The position numbers were made by a program, and so were the translations under genes. A DNA stretch of 64,000 bases from contig CAUYLG010033152.1 in NCBI GenBank assembly GCA_963573385.1, forward strand, positions 62,001-126,000. The letters are read 5' to 3'. Below the pieces are notes generated by a model. It made no database searches and had not been told where the DNA came from. It saw only the letters and a list, made by a program, of their open reading frames with translations. How positions within the stretch are numbered: position 1 is the stretch's first letter; each line of letters starts with the position of its first letter. Shown here one piece after another: positions 11,251-24,903 of the stretch. The stretch is from Cacajao melanocephalus (lineage: Eukaryota; Chordata; Mammalia; Primates; Pitheciidae).

Positions 11251-12218
11251 TTTTTTTAGGCTGAATTCACTTTATTTATTTATTTATTTATTTTTTGCAT
11301 AAAAGTCCTATGTTGTAGCCACAGCTGGAGCCTGGGTCCCCTGCACGCAGACTCTGATGTGGGTCTTGAGGGAGTGGTCAGTGAATTCCTGATAGAGACT
11401 CAGTGACAGGCTCTTTCTTTCCAGAGTTCGGGGGTCAGGTAGCTGAGGGTCTTAGAGATGGCATTAAAGGTGGCTTCCACGAAGTTGCCTAGGGTGGCAG
11501 TGCAGCCCCTGGCTGAGGAGCAGCAGGCGTCGATACCAGCCATCATGAACAGCTTCTTGGGCGCAGGCGCCGAGAGGATGCCGGTGCCCCTGGGCGCGGG
11601 GATGGGGCGCATCAGCACAGAGCGCAGCGGCCTGTCACCTTGCAAGGGACGGTGTGGGGCTTCCGATCTTGTTCCCCCAGTAGCCTCCGCACATGGGGAC
11701 AACGGAGAGCTTGGCCAGGATGCCGGCCCCGCGGGTGGCAGTGGCCACCTCCTTGGAGCACTTAACACCCAGACGGACGTGGCCATTGTAGTCTCCAATG
11801 GCAACAAACGCCTTGAACCCAGTGCGCTGTCCGGCGCGGATCTGCTTCTGCACCCGCATAATCTTCAAAATCTCGTCCTTGAGGGAGGCCCCCAGAGAAA
11901 AGTCAATGATCTCAGATTCCTTAACGGGCAGGGAGAAGAGATAGATCTCCTCCAGGGACTTGATCGTCATGTCCTTGACCAGGCTGCACAGCTTGGTGAT
12001 GGGCATCCCCTCCTTATCCTTGGCCTTGCCTCTGCAGGCTCCCTGGCCTCCTCCCTGGCCCCCACCCCGCAAGGGCTGCGACCTCGCCCCGGATGCCACT
12101 GCCGAAACCCCCGCGGAAGCCACCGTCGGTCCCCATCCTAGGGCCTCTGGCCCCCAGCCTCCCTGCCCCAGATGCACTGGCGTCATATGCCATTTGGTGT
12201 TTTCTTGGAGAAGAATCT
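11251..12218 (-). pseudogene. RPS2: Processed pseudogene of ribosomal protein S2
   Basis: The minus strand carries an intronless copy of RPS2 (uS5), a component of the small ribosomal subunit. The 5' UTR end (aaaacaccaa) precedes the ATG at 12193-12191. The N-terminus keeps [17 protein letters not shown], but the Arg-Gly repeat is scrambled by indels. The middle reads well: [57 protein letters not shown]. Single-base losses near 11667 (after NKIG) and near 11625 shift frame out and back; the frame then gives [30 protein letters not shown] and [10 protein letters not shown] before another shift and a stop near 11400. The parental stop position is a TAG at 11310-11308, followed by an AATAAA-containing tail and a short poly(A) (11251-11257). 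Flanks ttaaactgaa (11241-11250) and ctaaactggaa (12217-12227) are an imperfect target-site duplication, as expected for L1-mediated retrotransposition. No functional protein can be made. Confidence 0.96.
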
Positions 12219-12228
12219 AAACTGGAAA

Positions 12229-14104
12229 TTTCTAACGTAACAATCAATAACTGATGTTACTATTCCCCTCCCCAACTCCCCAACCCCCACTTCTTTTAAG
12301 CAAAAATTGTCTCAGATAATGACTCAAAGGTAAAAGTGGAGAAAATAATTTGTCCGGGTGGCAGGTGTAATTTTGTTTTCTTTCTTTCTTCCAATAATTC
12401 TATTGCTCTCTTTAGATATAGTACATTAGTCTAAGGCAAGTTCCTACAAAGAACTCGTTCTCTGCTTTTAAGGTCTTTTAAGACAATCATTAAAACTGTA
12501 CATCCAACAACACATTTTCTATCTGATATTTTCTCTGCTTATTCAAAAACTTAAAAATTTTAAGCTTTCCTTGTGGAACATTCTACTTAAATTATTAATC
12601 CAATTTAATTTAAATTTTCATAAGTTATTAAAGAAGATTGCATGTGAGTAGCCAATTTTCAGATTCGGCAAGTTCTAATTCAAGACAGTGCGAATGTGCA
12701 GCCTTTGGATGTTAACTTTCCTTAAGTAAAGCATGAAATAATTTCTTTCATCCAAGATAAAATGTGGATGGTAGATGCTTTTCAAAGGGTTTAATTATCT
12801 CAATTTTAGACCACCCAAGAGTTGGAAGTAGAGTTGGAATTGAATATATAGATACAGCTCAAAAATAATATAATGTCTTCTAGGCCTAACAATTTTCATA
12901 ATTGAAGACATTAATAGATAATTTGGTGTGTCTTTGAAAGCCATGTATTCACCTACATTAGGAGGCGACAGTTATGAAATAAGCTGTTATTTCTTGTGAC
13001 ACTGCCACTGTTATATTTTTCCAGGGTCAATGGGATAATTTTGTAAAATTAATTGACTATAAGATACTTGTTTTTCATTAAATACAGTATCAAAGCAGCC
13101 ATCATCATGGCCTAAGGAATATTTTTGAAAAGAAATAACACAAAAGAAATCTTTGTAAAAAGAAAACGAAGAAAGACTAACAGAAGTTTCAGCAGAAGTT
13201 TCTCTTAAGTACGTATACTCCGCAAATAGTGTTAAAAGTACTTCAGCCTTGAATTCCACTGTGTTACAACCACATACATACTCAATTAATTCAAACGAGG
13301 GTAAAACGGCTTAATTAAATCATATGTGCAATGTCCCAGGAAACATAAATACTAACCCAAGAATGAAGTAGATTGGCATTGAGTGGTGTGATTTGAGGGT
13401 CATATTAGGATCTCACCTTTTATCAAACATTTCTTCACCAAGTAGTTACATTGCCTAAAATTTTTACCACGAGGCGGGTGAATGAAAAACATTCACCACT
13501 GAATACCCAAATGAGTAAATATACTTATTCATACGGGTGCTGTGCAGTAGAACAACGCTATTGAGAAATATTCTTTAACAAAACCAGTCTAGCAGAGCAC
13601 TGAGCAAACATTTCAGAAAAGCAGCAGGTTATTTTGAAATTCATTTTCGCATAAAAACACAGCAAAAAACAAACAAACAAACACAAAGCCAAAGGTAGCT
13701 ATTATGTTTTTGATCTCCTGATCATTCAAGAGCTAAGTGAAAGCACACCAGAAATAAAGTTGTGGTTGAAAGACAAACGTAACACTGTGGATAGATAAGT
13801 GAGATAGCCGGAAGTGGGACTTTCGTTAGCAGTTACGGAGTGGTTCAACTGGATTTTTGTAAATTCTGTTTTGCTGGTATGTGGCTGATGATGATGTAAG
13901 AATTGCTGTGTCCTGAAGGTATCACGTATGGTCAAGTGATAACAAGGTATGATAAAAGTTGGAGGGCGAGGACAAGAATGGACACAGAGGGTAAAAAGGA
14001 AACACATGAGGAAGAGGGTGAGAAATTCTCTTGCTGGAGATGGTTATTAAGTTAAGTAGGTGGCCTCTGACGTTATGCCCTACGATTTCTAAATGGTTCC
14101 TACC
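12229..14104. other. Unclassified, apparently single-copy AT-rich sequence
   Basis: No gene or repeat family is recognised. Short frames are interrupted frequently on both strands. Confidence 0.5.
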
Positions 14105-14268
14105 GCCTTGCTAATGAGTGTGCTCAGCAGAGCAGCAGTTTCAGCAGCACCGAGGAGATATTAGACATGCAGAATTGAAGGCAGTGCTTCAGACCTGCAG
14201 AATCAGAATCTGTATTTTAACAATCTTCCGAGTGCTTCACGTGCGTGTTAATTTTGGAGAAGCATTTC
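14105..14268 (-). mobile_element. MER5A (hAT-Charlie nonautonomous DNA transposon)
   Basis: Antisense MER5A wording is present: agcagtttcagcagcacc, cttcagacctgcagaatcag, tgtattttaacaatcttcc and ttttggagaagcatttctg. The GC-rich centre of the consensus is deleted. Confidence 0.75.
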
Positions 14269-14592
14269 TGTTTGCTATCTGGACACAAAAGCTCAACGGA
14301 TGTCTTGATGAGTGAAATTTAAACTCCAATAAAAACATTGTTCTTTGATATAATTTTGTTATTTTAATCTGAAACTAGGCAATAATGATACTTTGTTTTG
14401 CTCAATTTAATTCTAAAATGTAGACAATCTGTTCATTGGGTGCATGCTGCCTACATAGCTGCTTCCCTGTGATTAGAAGACAACAGAAAATATACTTTGC
14501 CTTTTGTCAGCCAAGGCATTGGAAATTGAGAGATTGCCTATCTTCTCTTTTCCATATGCTGTCAAAGCAGCCACATGAAAAATGAAAAACCA

Positions 14593-14720
14593 GGCCAAAT
14601 GTGGTGGTATGCATCTGTAGTCTCAGCTACTCAAGCGGATGAGCCAGGATCACTTGAACTCAGGAGTTTGAGACCAGCCTGGGCGACATAGCAAGACCCA
14701 ATCTTTAAAAAAAAAAAAAA
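14593..14720 (+). mobile_element. Free left Alu monomer (FLAM)
   Basis: A single Alu left arm ending directly in a poly(A) run (14707-14720). Landmarks: ggccaaatgtggtggtatgc, tctcagctactcaagcg, gagaccagcctgggcgacat. There is no right arm. FLAMs are fossil 7SL-derived precursors of dimeric Alu. Confidence 0.85.
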
Positions 14721-15817
<1,097 letters not shown>

Positions 15818-15828
15818 TATGTTTTCTT

Positions 15829-16449
15829 AAAGACATTTTAGGATTTATAAAGTGGTATGTATTTTGGGTTTATGTAATAACACGTCGTTTAGGATGTCCA
15901 ATTACGCCATCAGTAACATTCATTTTTCAATAGATTTTCCTTCAAAAAGTTGAACGTAGAAATTGACCATTTTAATGTAGAAAGAAATATTTTTACATGG
16001 CAACAACATAGATACACTTTTTCTTCACTCTATTTGGCCTTGAACAATTAGAAAAAGGCATATAGATACAATTTTGAAAGAGTGAGGAAAACAGACTCAT
16101 AAATTAATTTGTTGGTATTCTTCTTATTTTTATTACTACTACATTTTGGGTACTTTACTCAGTTTTATTTTCTCAGTCAACTTGTTTATAACTGATTATA
16201 CTTAATGGCCTTTATAAGGTGTATTAGGAATTTTTGAGCTCAATTTTTTTACTGACAACAAAAAATTCTAGTGAAAATTAAAATGTTCGATAATTCTCTG
16301 AACACTCAACATCAACACATTTTTGCATCGGCGATAATGCAATAGTGTTTATTTTTTCAATATATAAAACTGCATTCATAATTCTTATTGTGACAGGTGA
16401 TTTTTCCCCTCAAATACACTACTCGAATTCTCTTACAACTTTTATAATT
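15829..16449. other. Unclassified AT-rich sequence
   Basis: No gene or repeat recognised. Confidence 0.5.
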
Positions 16450-17370
16450 GCTTAAGTATTCATTCATTCATTTAACAAAGACCTGAGTGCCTATTATATG
16501 CAATGGGAAGTCCCACACACTTGAAAACAAATAATGATGACCAGCATTCTCTCCTAAGACTCATATTTAGATTGGAAACGAGAGACAATAGACAAGTAAA
16601 TGAACCACTGAGACATTTTTTCTGATAATAATTGCTATGAAAAAACAAGCAAAACAATACTAGAGGGTAAGTTAGACGGGTAGATGGGTAGATATCATTC
16701 CCCAAAAAAACATTTCTCTAAGCGGTGACTTTTGAAGAGAAATACAGATGATGAAGAGGAGCCAGCAGATGAAGATCAAGGGGAGGGGCATCGACAGCAG
16801 AGAGAACAGCTAATCAAACAGCTTGCAGAACATCTGAGACACGAAGGCCGGTGCGATTGCAGTGCAGTGAGAGAGGGGTGGGTACAAGATGAGATCAGAG
16901 CGTGAGGTATGGACTCGGACAGGATGCTGTTGTGTCTTACAGGCCATAGCGATGAATCAGGAGATTAATGCGGATGTAGTGGGAAGCAACTGGAGAAGTC
17001 TAAGCAAGAGAAGGACATACCATATCTTATGTTTTAAAAGCTAGCTGCTGTGTGGAGAACATATTGCGGTGGGGGTGAGTGCACGTGTGGAAGAAGAGAT
17101 CAGATGAAGATGGTTGCGATAATGGCATGTTGGAGATAATAGTGGTTTCAGTGTGCGAGGCAGCAGAAGACAGGGTGAGAGGTGATTGCACTTAAAGTCT
17201 GTTTTGAAGGTAAGCCCCACAATGTTCACTTATCAGTGGGCATTCAGAGGAGAAAGAAGGGAATTAAGAAAGAAAGGTAGGTTTCAGACTGACCAATTGT
17301 TTTCTGCTATTAACGGAGTTAGGAAAAAATGAAGAAGGAACAGAGTGATGAAAGAAAAGGGGGAAACTCA
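16450..17370 (-). mobile_element. L2 LINE, copy 1, minus strand
   Basis: Reads antisense through the L2 3' end (attcattcattcatttaaca) and then ORF2: gagaacagctaatcaaacag, gagcgtgaggtatgg, tgggaagcaactggagaag, ctagctgctgtgtggagaac, gaggtgattgcacttaaag. Matching L2 order holds to about 17370. Heavily decayed; the encoded reverse transcriptase is not recoverable. Confidence 0.8.
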
Positions 17371-17861
17371 AGAAAATTAGAAAGTCATCTGACTTAACTA
17401 AACTTGTAATTTCTATCATTGCTTTTTATGTTTGGGATGCCCACTCTTTCACAGACCCTTGGAAGGGAAAGAAGCAATATAAAAATATGTAAGATTTCCT
17501 AGAACTCCTCTAGAGTTTAAAGACAAAAGATTTTTCTCTGGGAAGAGAAAACAGGTCTCTCTGTGGCTGTGAGTGGGCTTTCAATCCTCTTGAAGAAGAA
17601 AGACATTGAATCTAATCTGTCTTCATATTCTAACACTAGAATGTTAGTTCCCTTGGGAGTTCTTCATGCCACTGGACAAATGTCCTCTGATTATGCCTCT
17701 GCTTCACTTGAAGATTTTAAAAGGTTTTGAGGGCAAGATTAGGAGACTTAACTAAGTAAATTATAATATTATTTGTACATTAAACATTGCCATGCGTTTT
17801 TTAAATAAAACACTGGAGCTTACAAAAGCAGCCTCCTCAGGCACATTCACAGTTTTGCTTT
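17371..17861. other. Unclassified sequence between two L2 copies
   Basis: No gene or repeat recognised. Confidence 0.45.
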
Positions 17862-18720
17862 AGGAGTAATGGGGGCCACTAAAGAGCATTAAGCTGAGGA
17901 GTGAAAGAATCAGGTTGCCTTTTTTAAAGATCCATTTGGCTGCAAGTTTGTTGCAGTCACGGGGATCCCGAAGTGGAGTTAAGCAAGACTGGAGAGAAAG
18001 GGGACACCAATGTTAACTATTATGCATACTGCAGCATGCCGACTGTGAATGGGATGCAGAAAGTGAACAGATGCGAGAGATCTATGGTGCATGCTGATTG
18101 GTTGGATATGAAAGCCTATGTAAAGGAAAGGAAGAGATAAATATTAGCCTCAAGTTTTCTGTCTTTCGGCCCCTGGTGGATAGTGGTACTATTTGCTGAG
18201 ATAAGAAACAATACATGTTACACAATTGAAAGGCGAGATGATGACTTCCGTGTAGGACATATTGGCTTTGAGATATCAGTGAGCCATCCAAGGGGAAGGT
18301 ATAGTGGGATCTACAGCTCTGGTGCTCAAGAGAAAGGTCTGGGCTGCAGATAGAAATCATTAGTACAGTTGCAAATGAAACTGTGTAGGTGAATGAGATG
18401 ACTAAAAGAGAGTCTTGTGGAGTGAGAAGACACTATGGCCTATGGGAGATTCCGAAAACTACAAATATTCAAGAGACAAGGGGTGGAAACACAGATAACA
18501 TAGGGAAGAGGGGACAAAACCAGAGCACGTGAGGCTGAAGGAGGAGAAGACCTGGGGAAATAGAGAGTGGTCAACTGCACAAGCCTTTTAGAGAGACCAA
18601 AGACTGAAAACTGTTCATGGGATTTAGTAGTACAGAGGTATTTGGCAAAAATCAGTATGATGAGGACAGAAGCCAGATTGATTGGGTAGAGAAACAAAAG
18701 GAAAAAAAGCAGTAATAGTG
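17862..18720 (-). mobile_element. L2 LINE, copy 2, minus strand
   Basis: This begins again at an ORF2 position already covered by copy 1 (gaggagtgaaagaatcagg, tccatttggctgc), so it is a separate insertion. It runs further into ORF2: ggacatattggctttgagat, gccatccaaggggaagg, gagaaaggtctgggctgcag. A weaker tail of L2-like sequence may continue to about 19160. Confidence 0.8.
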
Positions 18721-20273
<1,553 letters not shown>

Positions 20274-20291
20274 TATTTAGACTTTATTTTA

Positions 20292-21354
20292 AAGTGCTAA
20301 ACTTTTAAAAAAATATGTTCATGTTATCTCACCAGATTTATTTCTGATCTGTTGTATACTAGTGAATAGGTCACTGAAGGCCAAAAAACAAATTATCTCC
20401 TCTCTACTGTGATTGGCATTATGCAGGATTAAACTATAACAAGATACAGCTCAGCCTTTGAAATATTTGCAATATAATTGAGTAGCTTTTTTGACAATGA
20501 TAAGGATAACATAATGTTATCACATGCGCACTACATGAGAGGGCTGACCTGTAAAGGTTCCGGAGAGCGTGAGGTAGGTGGTTGGATTGTTTCGGAAAGT
20601 AAGCACTATTTATGGAAAGAAAAAAGTATTCAAAACAGAAGAGGACTAAAAACTCTCTTCCGATGCTATCTGGGACCTGCCTAACCTGTCCTATATCACG
20701 CTCTGAGCGAAAGCAATGTGTGCTTTAGAAAGTACAGATGAAGATGCATGCAGTTGCACTTCAGTAATCACCTCCCGTCTACAAACAAACCACACAAGGG
20801 TTGCGGGAGCCAATGCAAATTTCCCATTTGTATGATTACAGCTGCTGCAAGAGGGGTACAATTCAGGAAACTCCTTGGTGGCTCTTGATATCCAGCTGAA
20901 ATGGAATTTTTGACACCAGTTTTGAAAGGGTCCAGTACTTACTCTACTAAACAATGGGTTTCAGATTTTGAACCAGCAGTAGGACTCCTTAAGATGCAGG
21001 CTGAGGTTAGAGAGTGTGCCCCTTCAACTGATATGGAAGCTCCTATAATTGCAAAACCCTGTGTGAGGCTGCTTGTAGAGCCTCAAGATAAATATGGTTC
21101 CGTCACTGCACCTCTAACGCCTATTTCCAGTACCATATGGGTCACTTAATGGTCTGATCTGGGTCTGAACCAAATAGACCCAGACATTGACTTGATCAAG
21201 TGAATACTCCATATATATGCCAAAATATTCCAACATATTAGACCAAAAGAAAAACCCTTATTCAACACTGTGATGAGAATTCATATGGTGTCTAAAACAG
21301 ATAAGAATTGGTTTGAATCACATGCTACCAACTACCACCTATATAATACTGAGT
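20292..21354. other. Unclassified, apparently single-copy sequence
   Basis: No gene is supported. 20700-21150 is less AT-rich and reads like unique, possibly conserved noncoding sequence, without further evidence. Confidence 0.45.
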
Positions 21355-21505
21355 AGTATACACCTCATTTCCTCATCTATGAAATGGGCATAACAGAATA
21401 ACTGATTCACAAATAGCTGTGAGGATTGAATGAGTTGCTCTAAAGGGTTTTGCACATGACTTGCCCTACAGTAGGAAGGAACCTACACGTAATAACCATC
21501 ATTAC
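21355..21505 (+). mobile_element. MIR SINE fragment
   Basis: Good MIR order: cctcatttcctcatctatga, aatgggcataacag, tgtgaggattgaatgagttg, gcacatgacttgccctacag. Confidence 0.8.
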
Positions 21506-22379
21506 TTTGGAAGGACACATACCAAGTTGGAAAAAATAGGCGTGAAATCAGCCTCATGGGATCAAATCCAAGCACTACCATGGTAGTAAGACATTTGAGT
21601 CTGTTTTTGCCAAGGAGAAACAAAAGTAGTCAAACTTATTCTATGGATTGTACAATTATTGAATGAAGTGAGAAGGCAACTGGCTCTTAGTAGGTACGCA
21701 AGACTGAGTAAACTAGCATTTATTTCAATGTGTCCTTCCTTTATTTTGCGTAACTCTGTGGATCAGTGTTATGAAGACACTGTCTGTCTGAGGCGACCTT
21801 CTTCACTTTTAACATAGGGAATGTGAGATTTGATGATTTCTAAGGTAATTTACAACTTCCAAATCTTTACAAACACACTTAAAAATTTTTAAGGAATCGG
21901 GTGAATTAAAGAATCCAAGCATAACTGAAAAATACCATCTGACTGGCAGTTTTCTGGACATTCTGCCTTACTTACAGTGGTAAATTAAAGGGTGGCTTTG
22001 ATGGAGAAATATATTTCTTCTTTATCCCTGCTTAGTTAAAATCCCCTATTATTTTCCAGAGTTTTTTCTACCCCTCGTTTCTCCAAAATGTAATAACTAC
22101 TCAAAAGTTAATTCTGTTTTCGGTGTTACTAATGAACAATTTCGTTTGTTAGTTTTGAACTGCAATAAAGTCTCTGTAAACATAAAACTAAAATTTGAAA
22201 ATGCATCATTGAAAATAATTGATTTTGTTCTTCAAAACATAACAGTTCCACGAAGGAATATTATGATAATTTACTTTCTGTCACTTCCCAAGTTAACTGA
22301 AGGGAGGAAAAAAAAACACAAAAAACATGTTTCTGACAGGCAGACAAGCAAATCATAGACAAAACTGCAGGGCTGGGGG
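21506..22379. other. Unclassified AT-rich sequence
   Basis: No gene or repeat recognised. Confidence 0.5.
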
Positions 22380-24700
22380 ATAAAAAGAAAAAAGAAATCT
22401 TAAAAAAGCTGAGCTTCCAATCACCTCCTACCAGTCTCTGTAAAGGATGACTTCAGTCCCTTTCTTAACTAATTCTGTCACTGTAAAATCCTACAGTCAT
22501 TCTTCCACACATAAAGGACAAATAAGCTGAAGAGGAGGATCTAGATGCTTTCAGTTTTAACTATTCACCAATGGTGGAAAAGGCAGAATGCCTAAGCTAT
22601 GTCTTTGTGGCCAATAGGATAGCTGTGTATCTCTCACATGACTCACTGCCCCTGTCTTTCACATGGGCTGTAATTTGGTTCAATTCAGAACTGCAGATAG
22701 TACAGCTTCCACAGGAGCAAGGGATGTCTGAGCACAAGTGGCAGAGTTCTGACTGACTTTCTAAAGCACTTTCCACCTTCCTCCGGCATGAAAACAGGGA
22801 TTCTGCACCTGCATCATGGACAGTCTGGCAAAAGCGTCTGCTCTCCCTCTGCGGACAAGGAACTAGAGCAAATGACCATTTTGAAATTGTAAGTATATGT
22901 TTCTTTCCGTCAAGTGTGCTGATTAAAAATAGTTTTATGTCAGAAACATCCAATATTTAAAGATTTCTTCGGGGTACTCTTTGATGTGTATATTGAAGGG
23001 CATTCAGCTGGCAGGAAAATATTCCAGGGACAATTGTTGCATACTTTATTCTGCTAAGGATAAAGAATTAAAAATAAAAGTCAGGCATTCCAAAGAGTAG
23101 CTGTAGGAGGCTGGACGCCGGAACACCGGAACATTGCTCTCGTGTGTGCTTTGTTCATAAGAAAAAATGAAGGCACACACATATGTACTTAGTTCACTTC
23201 TTTTTGCTCTTTATGTCTAATCAGATTTGCTCTGTCCCCCAAAAAATAAAAGACAAACTTTGCTGACTCCACTGACAAGGGCACCGTCGACTTTCCAGAC
23301 ATCTGACAGTTATTATAATTAGCTATGAAAGACTGCAAAGACACTTGGGGGCAAATAGCTCTTAAAATCTGAACAATGGCTTCAAGCCAGGGCTTTCTTT
23401 ATACATTTTTTAACCCCCACTTTTATTTTATAATCAGGATAGAGACCGAACTGGTTTCCGTGTTGTAGTCCACAAAATGTGAAATAAAGTCCCAGCAGAA
23501 GTGAAGGCGACTGAAAGTGGCCAGTGTAAAGAGAGAAGGAAAAGACAGCTTTCTGTCTTAGGGTCTAGCCTTCCATGTATAAAGATTTTTTTTTTTTTAA
23601 ATTCCTAATAGGGTGGAGTGAGGATGTGGGGGTGGGGAGGAAGCATGCGGAAGCTTCTTTATAGAAGAATGCTTGAAGAATAAAATAATTTGGCATTTCT
23701 CCTGACTAGCCAGCAAAAGATATGATTAGCATCTAAGTTCCTTACATTCATAGTAAGGTTTTTCGATGGAGTTTCAAACAGAAGCAACATACACTGCAGT
23801 TTTTTAATTTATAAAATAATTGGAAACAAATGGAGAGAATGTTCCTGTATTACTGCTTTCTTTTTATATTCAGCTAGAGTAATCTAGCAATGCATTATGC
23901 CTTTACTTCTAGAATCGTCCAAATCCTTAAAAAGTTATAAGCTAAGTCTTATAAGAAATCAAAAGGCAAATCACATCAATGTGATTCTGACTGATGAAGA
24001 TTTTTGAATGACAAAGCCTCCAACAAAAAGAGTTTGTGAAAAACATCATCCTCCTCGTTTTTAAAAGAGAATATTAACTCCATCAATTATTGAAAGGAAT
24101 TATTCAAAGGCTCCAGACATAGCTAATTATGGCTTAAAGAGAGCTGCCAGAGCAGAGCCTGTGTTCTAATTATAAAAGTCCAAGACGTTCGGATTCATTT
24201 TCTTAAGGAGGACTTGAAAATACATACAAATTTTCACATAATCTTATAAAAATACACCATTTTTCTTCTTTGTCTGCTCTCATGTTATCTACACCTCCCC
24301 CACCGCCGCCCACTGTGTGCTGAGACACCTGAAGGCTAGACATAATGATCAACAGAGCTCCAGCCTGTCTGGACTCTAGCCAGATTTTTTCCCCTTCTAC
24401 AATCAAGGAGCTTGCACGCAATGCATGCCGAGCCTATTCCACTGCTATGTGCAGATCCGGGATGGAAGTCTTACACATACTGCGGAAAGATTAAAGACAA
24501 CAATATCCCCTTTCTCTTACCCTAGACAGCCTCAATTTTTAACCCTTTCATTACCTTAGAAACCAAGACGTCTTCCCCATTCAAAGGCAGGTCTCAAGGG
24601 ACTTTGCAACACTCCTGCAGCATATCATACAGAGGCACATGCCTCATTTGGTGTAGAGATCTCATCTCAACAGATCCTATCAGAATATTTTAGGACTAGC
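22380..24700. other. Repeat-free block, candidate conserved noncoding/regulatory sequence
   Basis: About 2.3 kb with no recognised transposon, mixed base composition and many retained transcription-factor-like words, for example TAATTAGCTATGAAAG near 23320, two tandem CCGGAACA words at 23118-23133 and AGCTAATTATGG near 24120. A strong splice-donor-like site (ATTGTAAGTAT, GT at 22889) ends a short stop-poor stretch. These are pattern impressions only; no gene is demonstrated. Confidence 0.3.
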
Positions 24701-24862
24701 AGTGTGCCAACTAAACATAACGTAATTTGTTTGTGTGGGGAATGCATTTTTGAATGAACTTAGGCTGTATGAAATCTGGAAAAAGTCAAAGGTCTGTCAA
24801 AAGATTCTTGCAAACCTTGCAGAAGGTTATATATCATTTCTGATAATGCTGTTCTTTAAGCA

Positions 24863-24903
<41 letters not shown>
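24863..24903. repeat. (TC)n(AC)n compound microsatellite
   Basis: A TC tract (24863-24886) runs directly into an AC tract (to 24903), the usual arrangement of a compound dinucleotide repeat. Confidence 0.97.

Noticed and set aside
11458..12141. 227-codon open frame on the + strand
   Set aside because: It is exactly antisense to the RPS2 retrocopy and has the Pro/Gly/Ala-rich composition expected from GC-rich antisense translation.
22597..22953. 118-codon open frame on the minus strand with many Cys residues
   Set aside because: No family resemblance, no promoter or poly(A) signal context, and overlapping frames on the other strand; probably chance.
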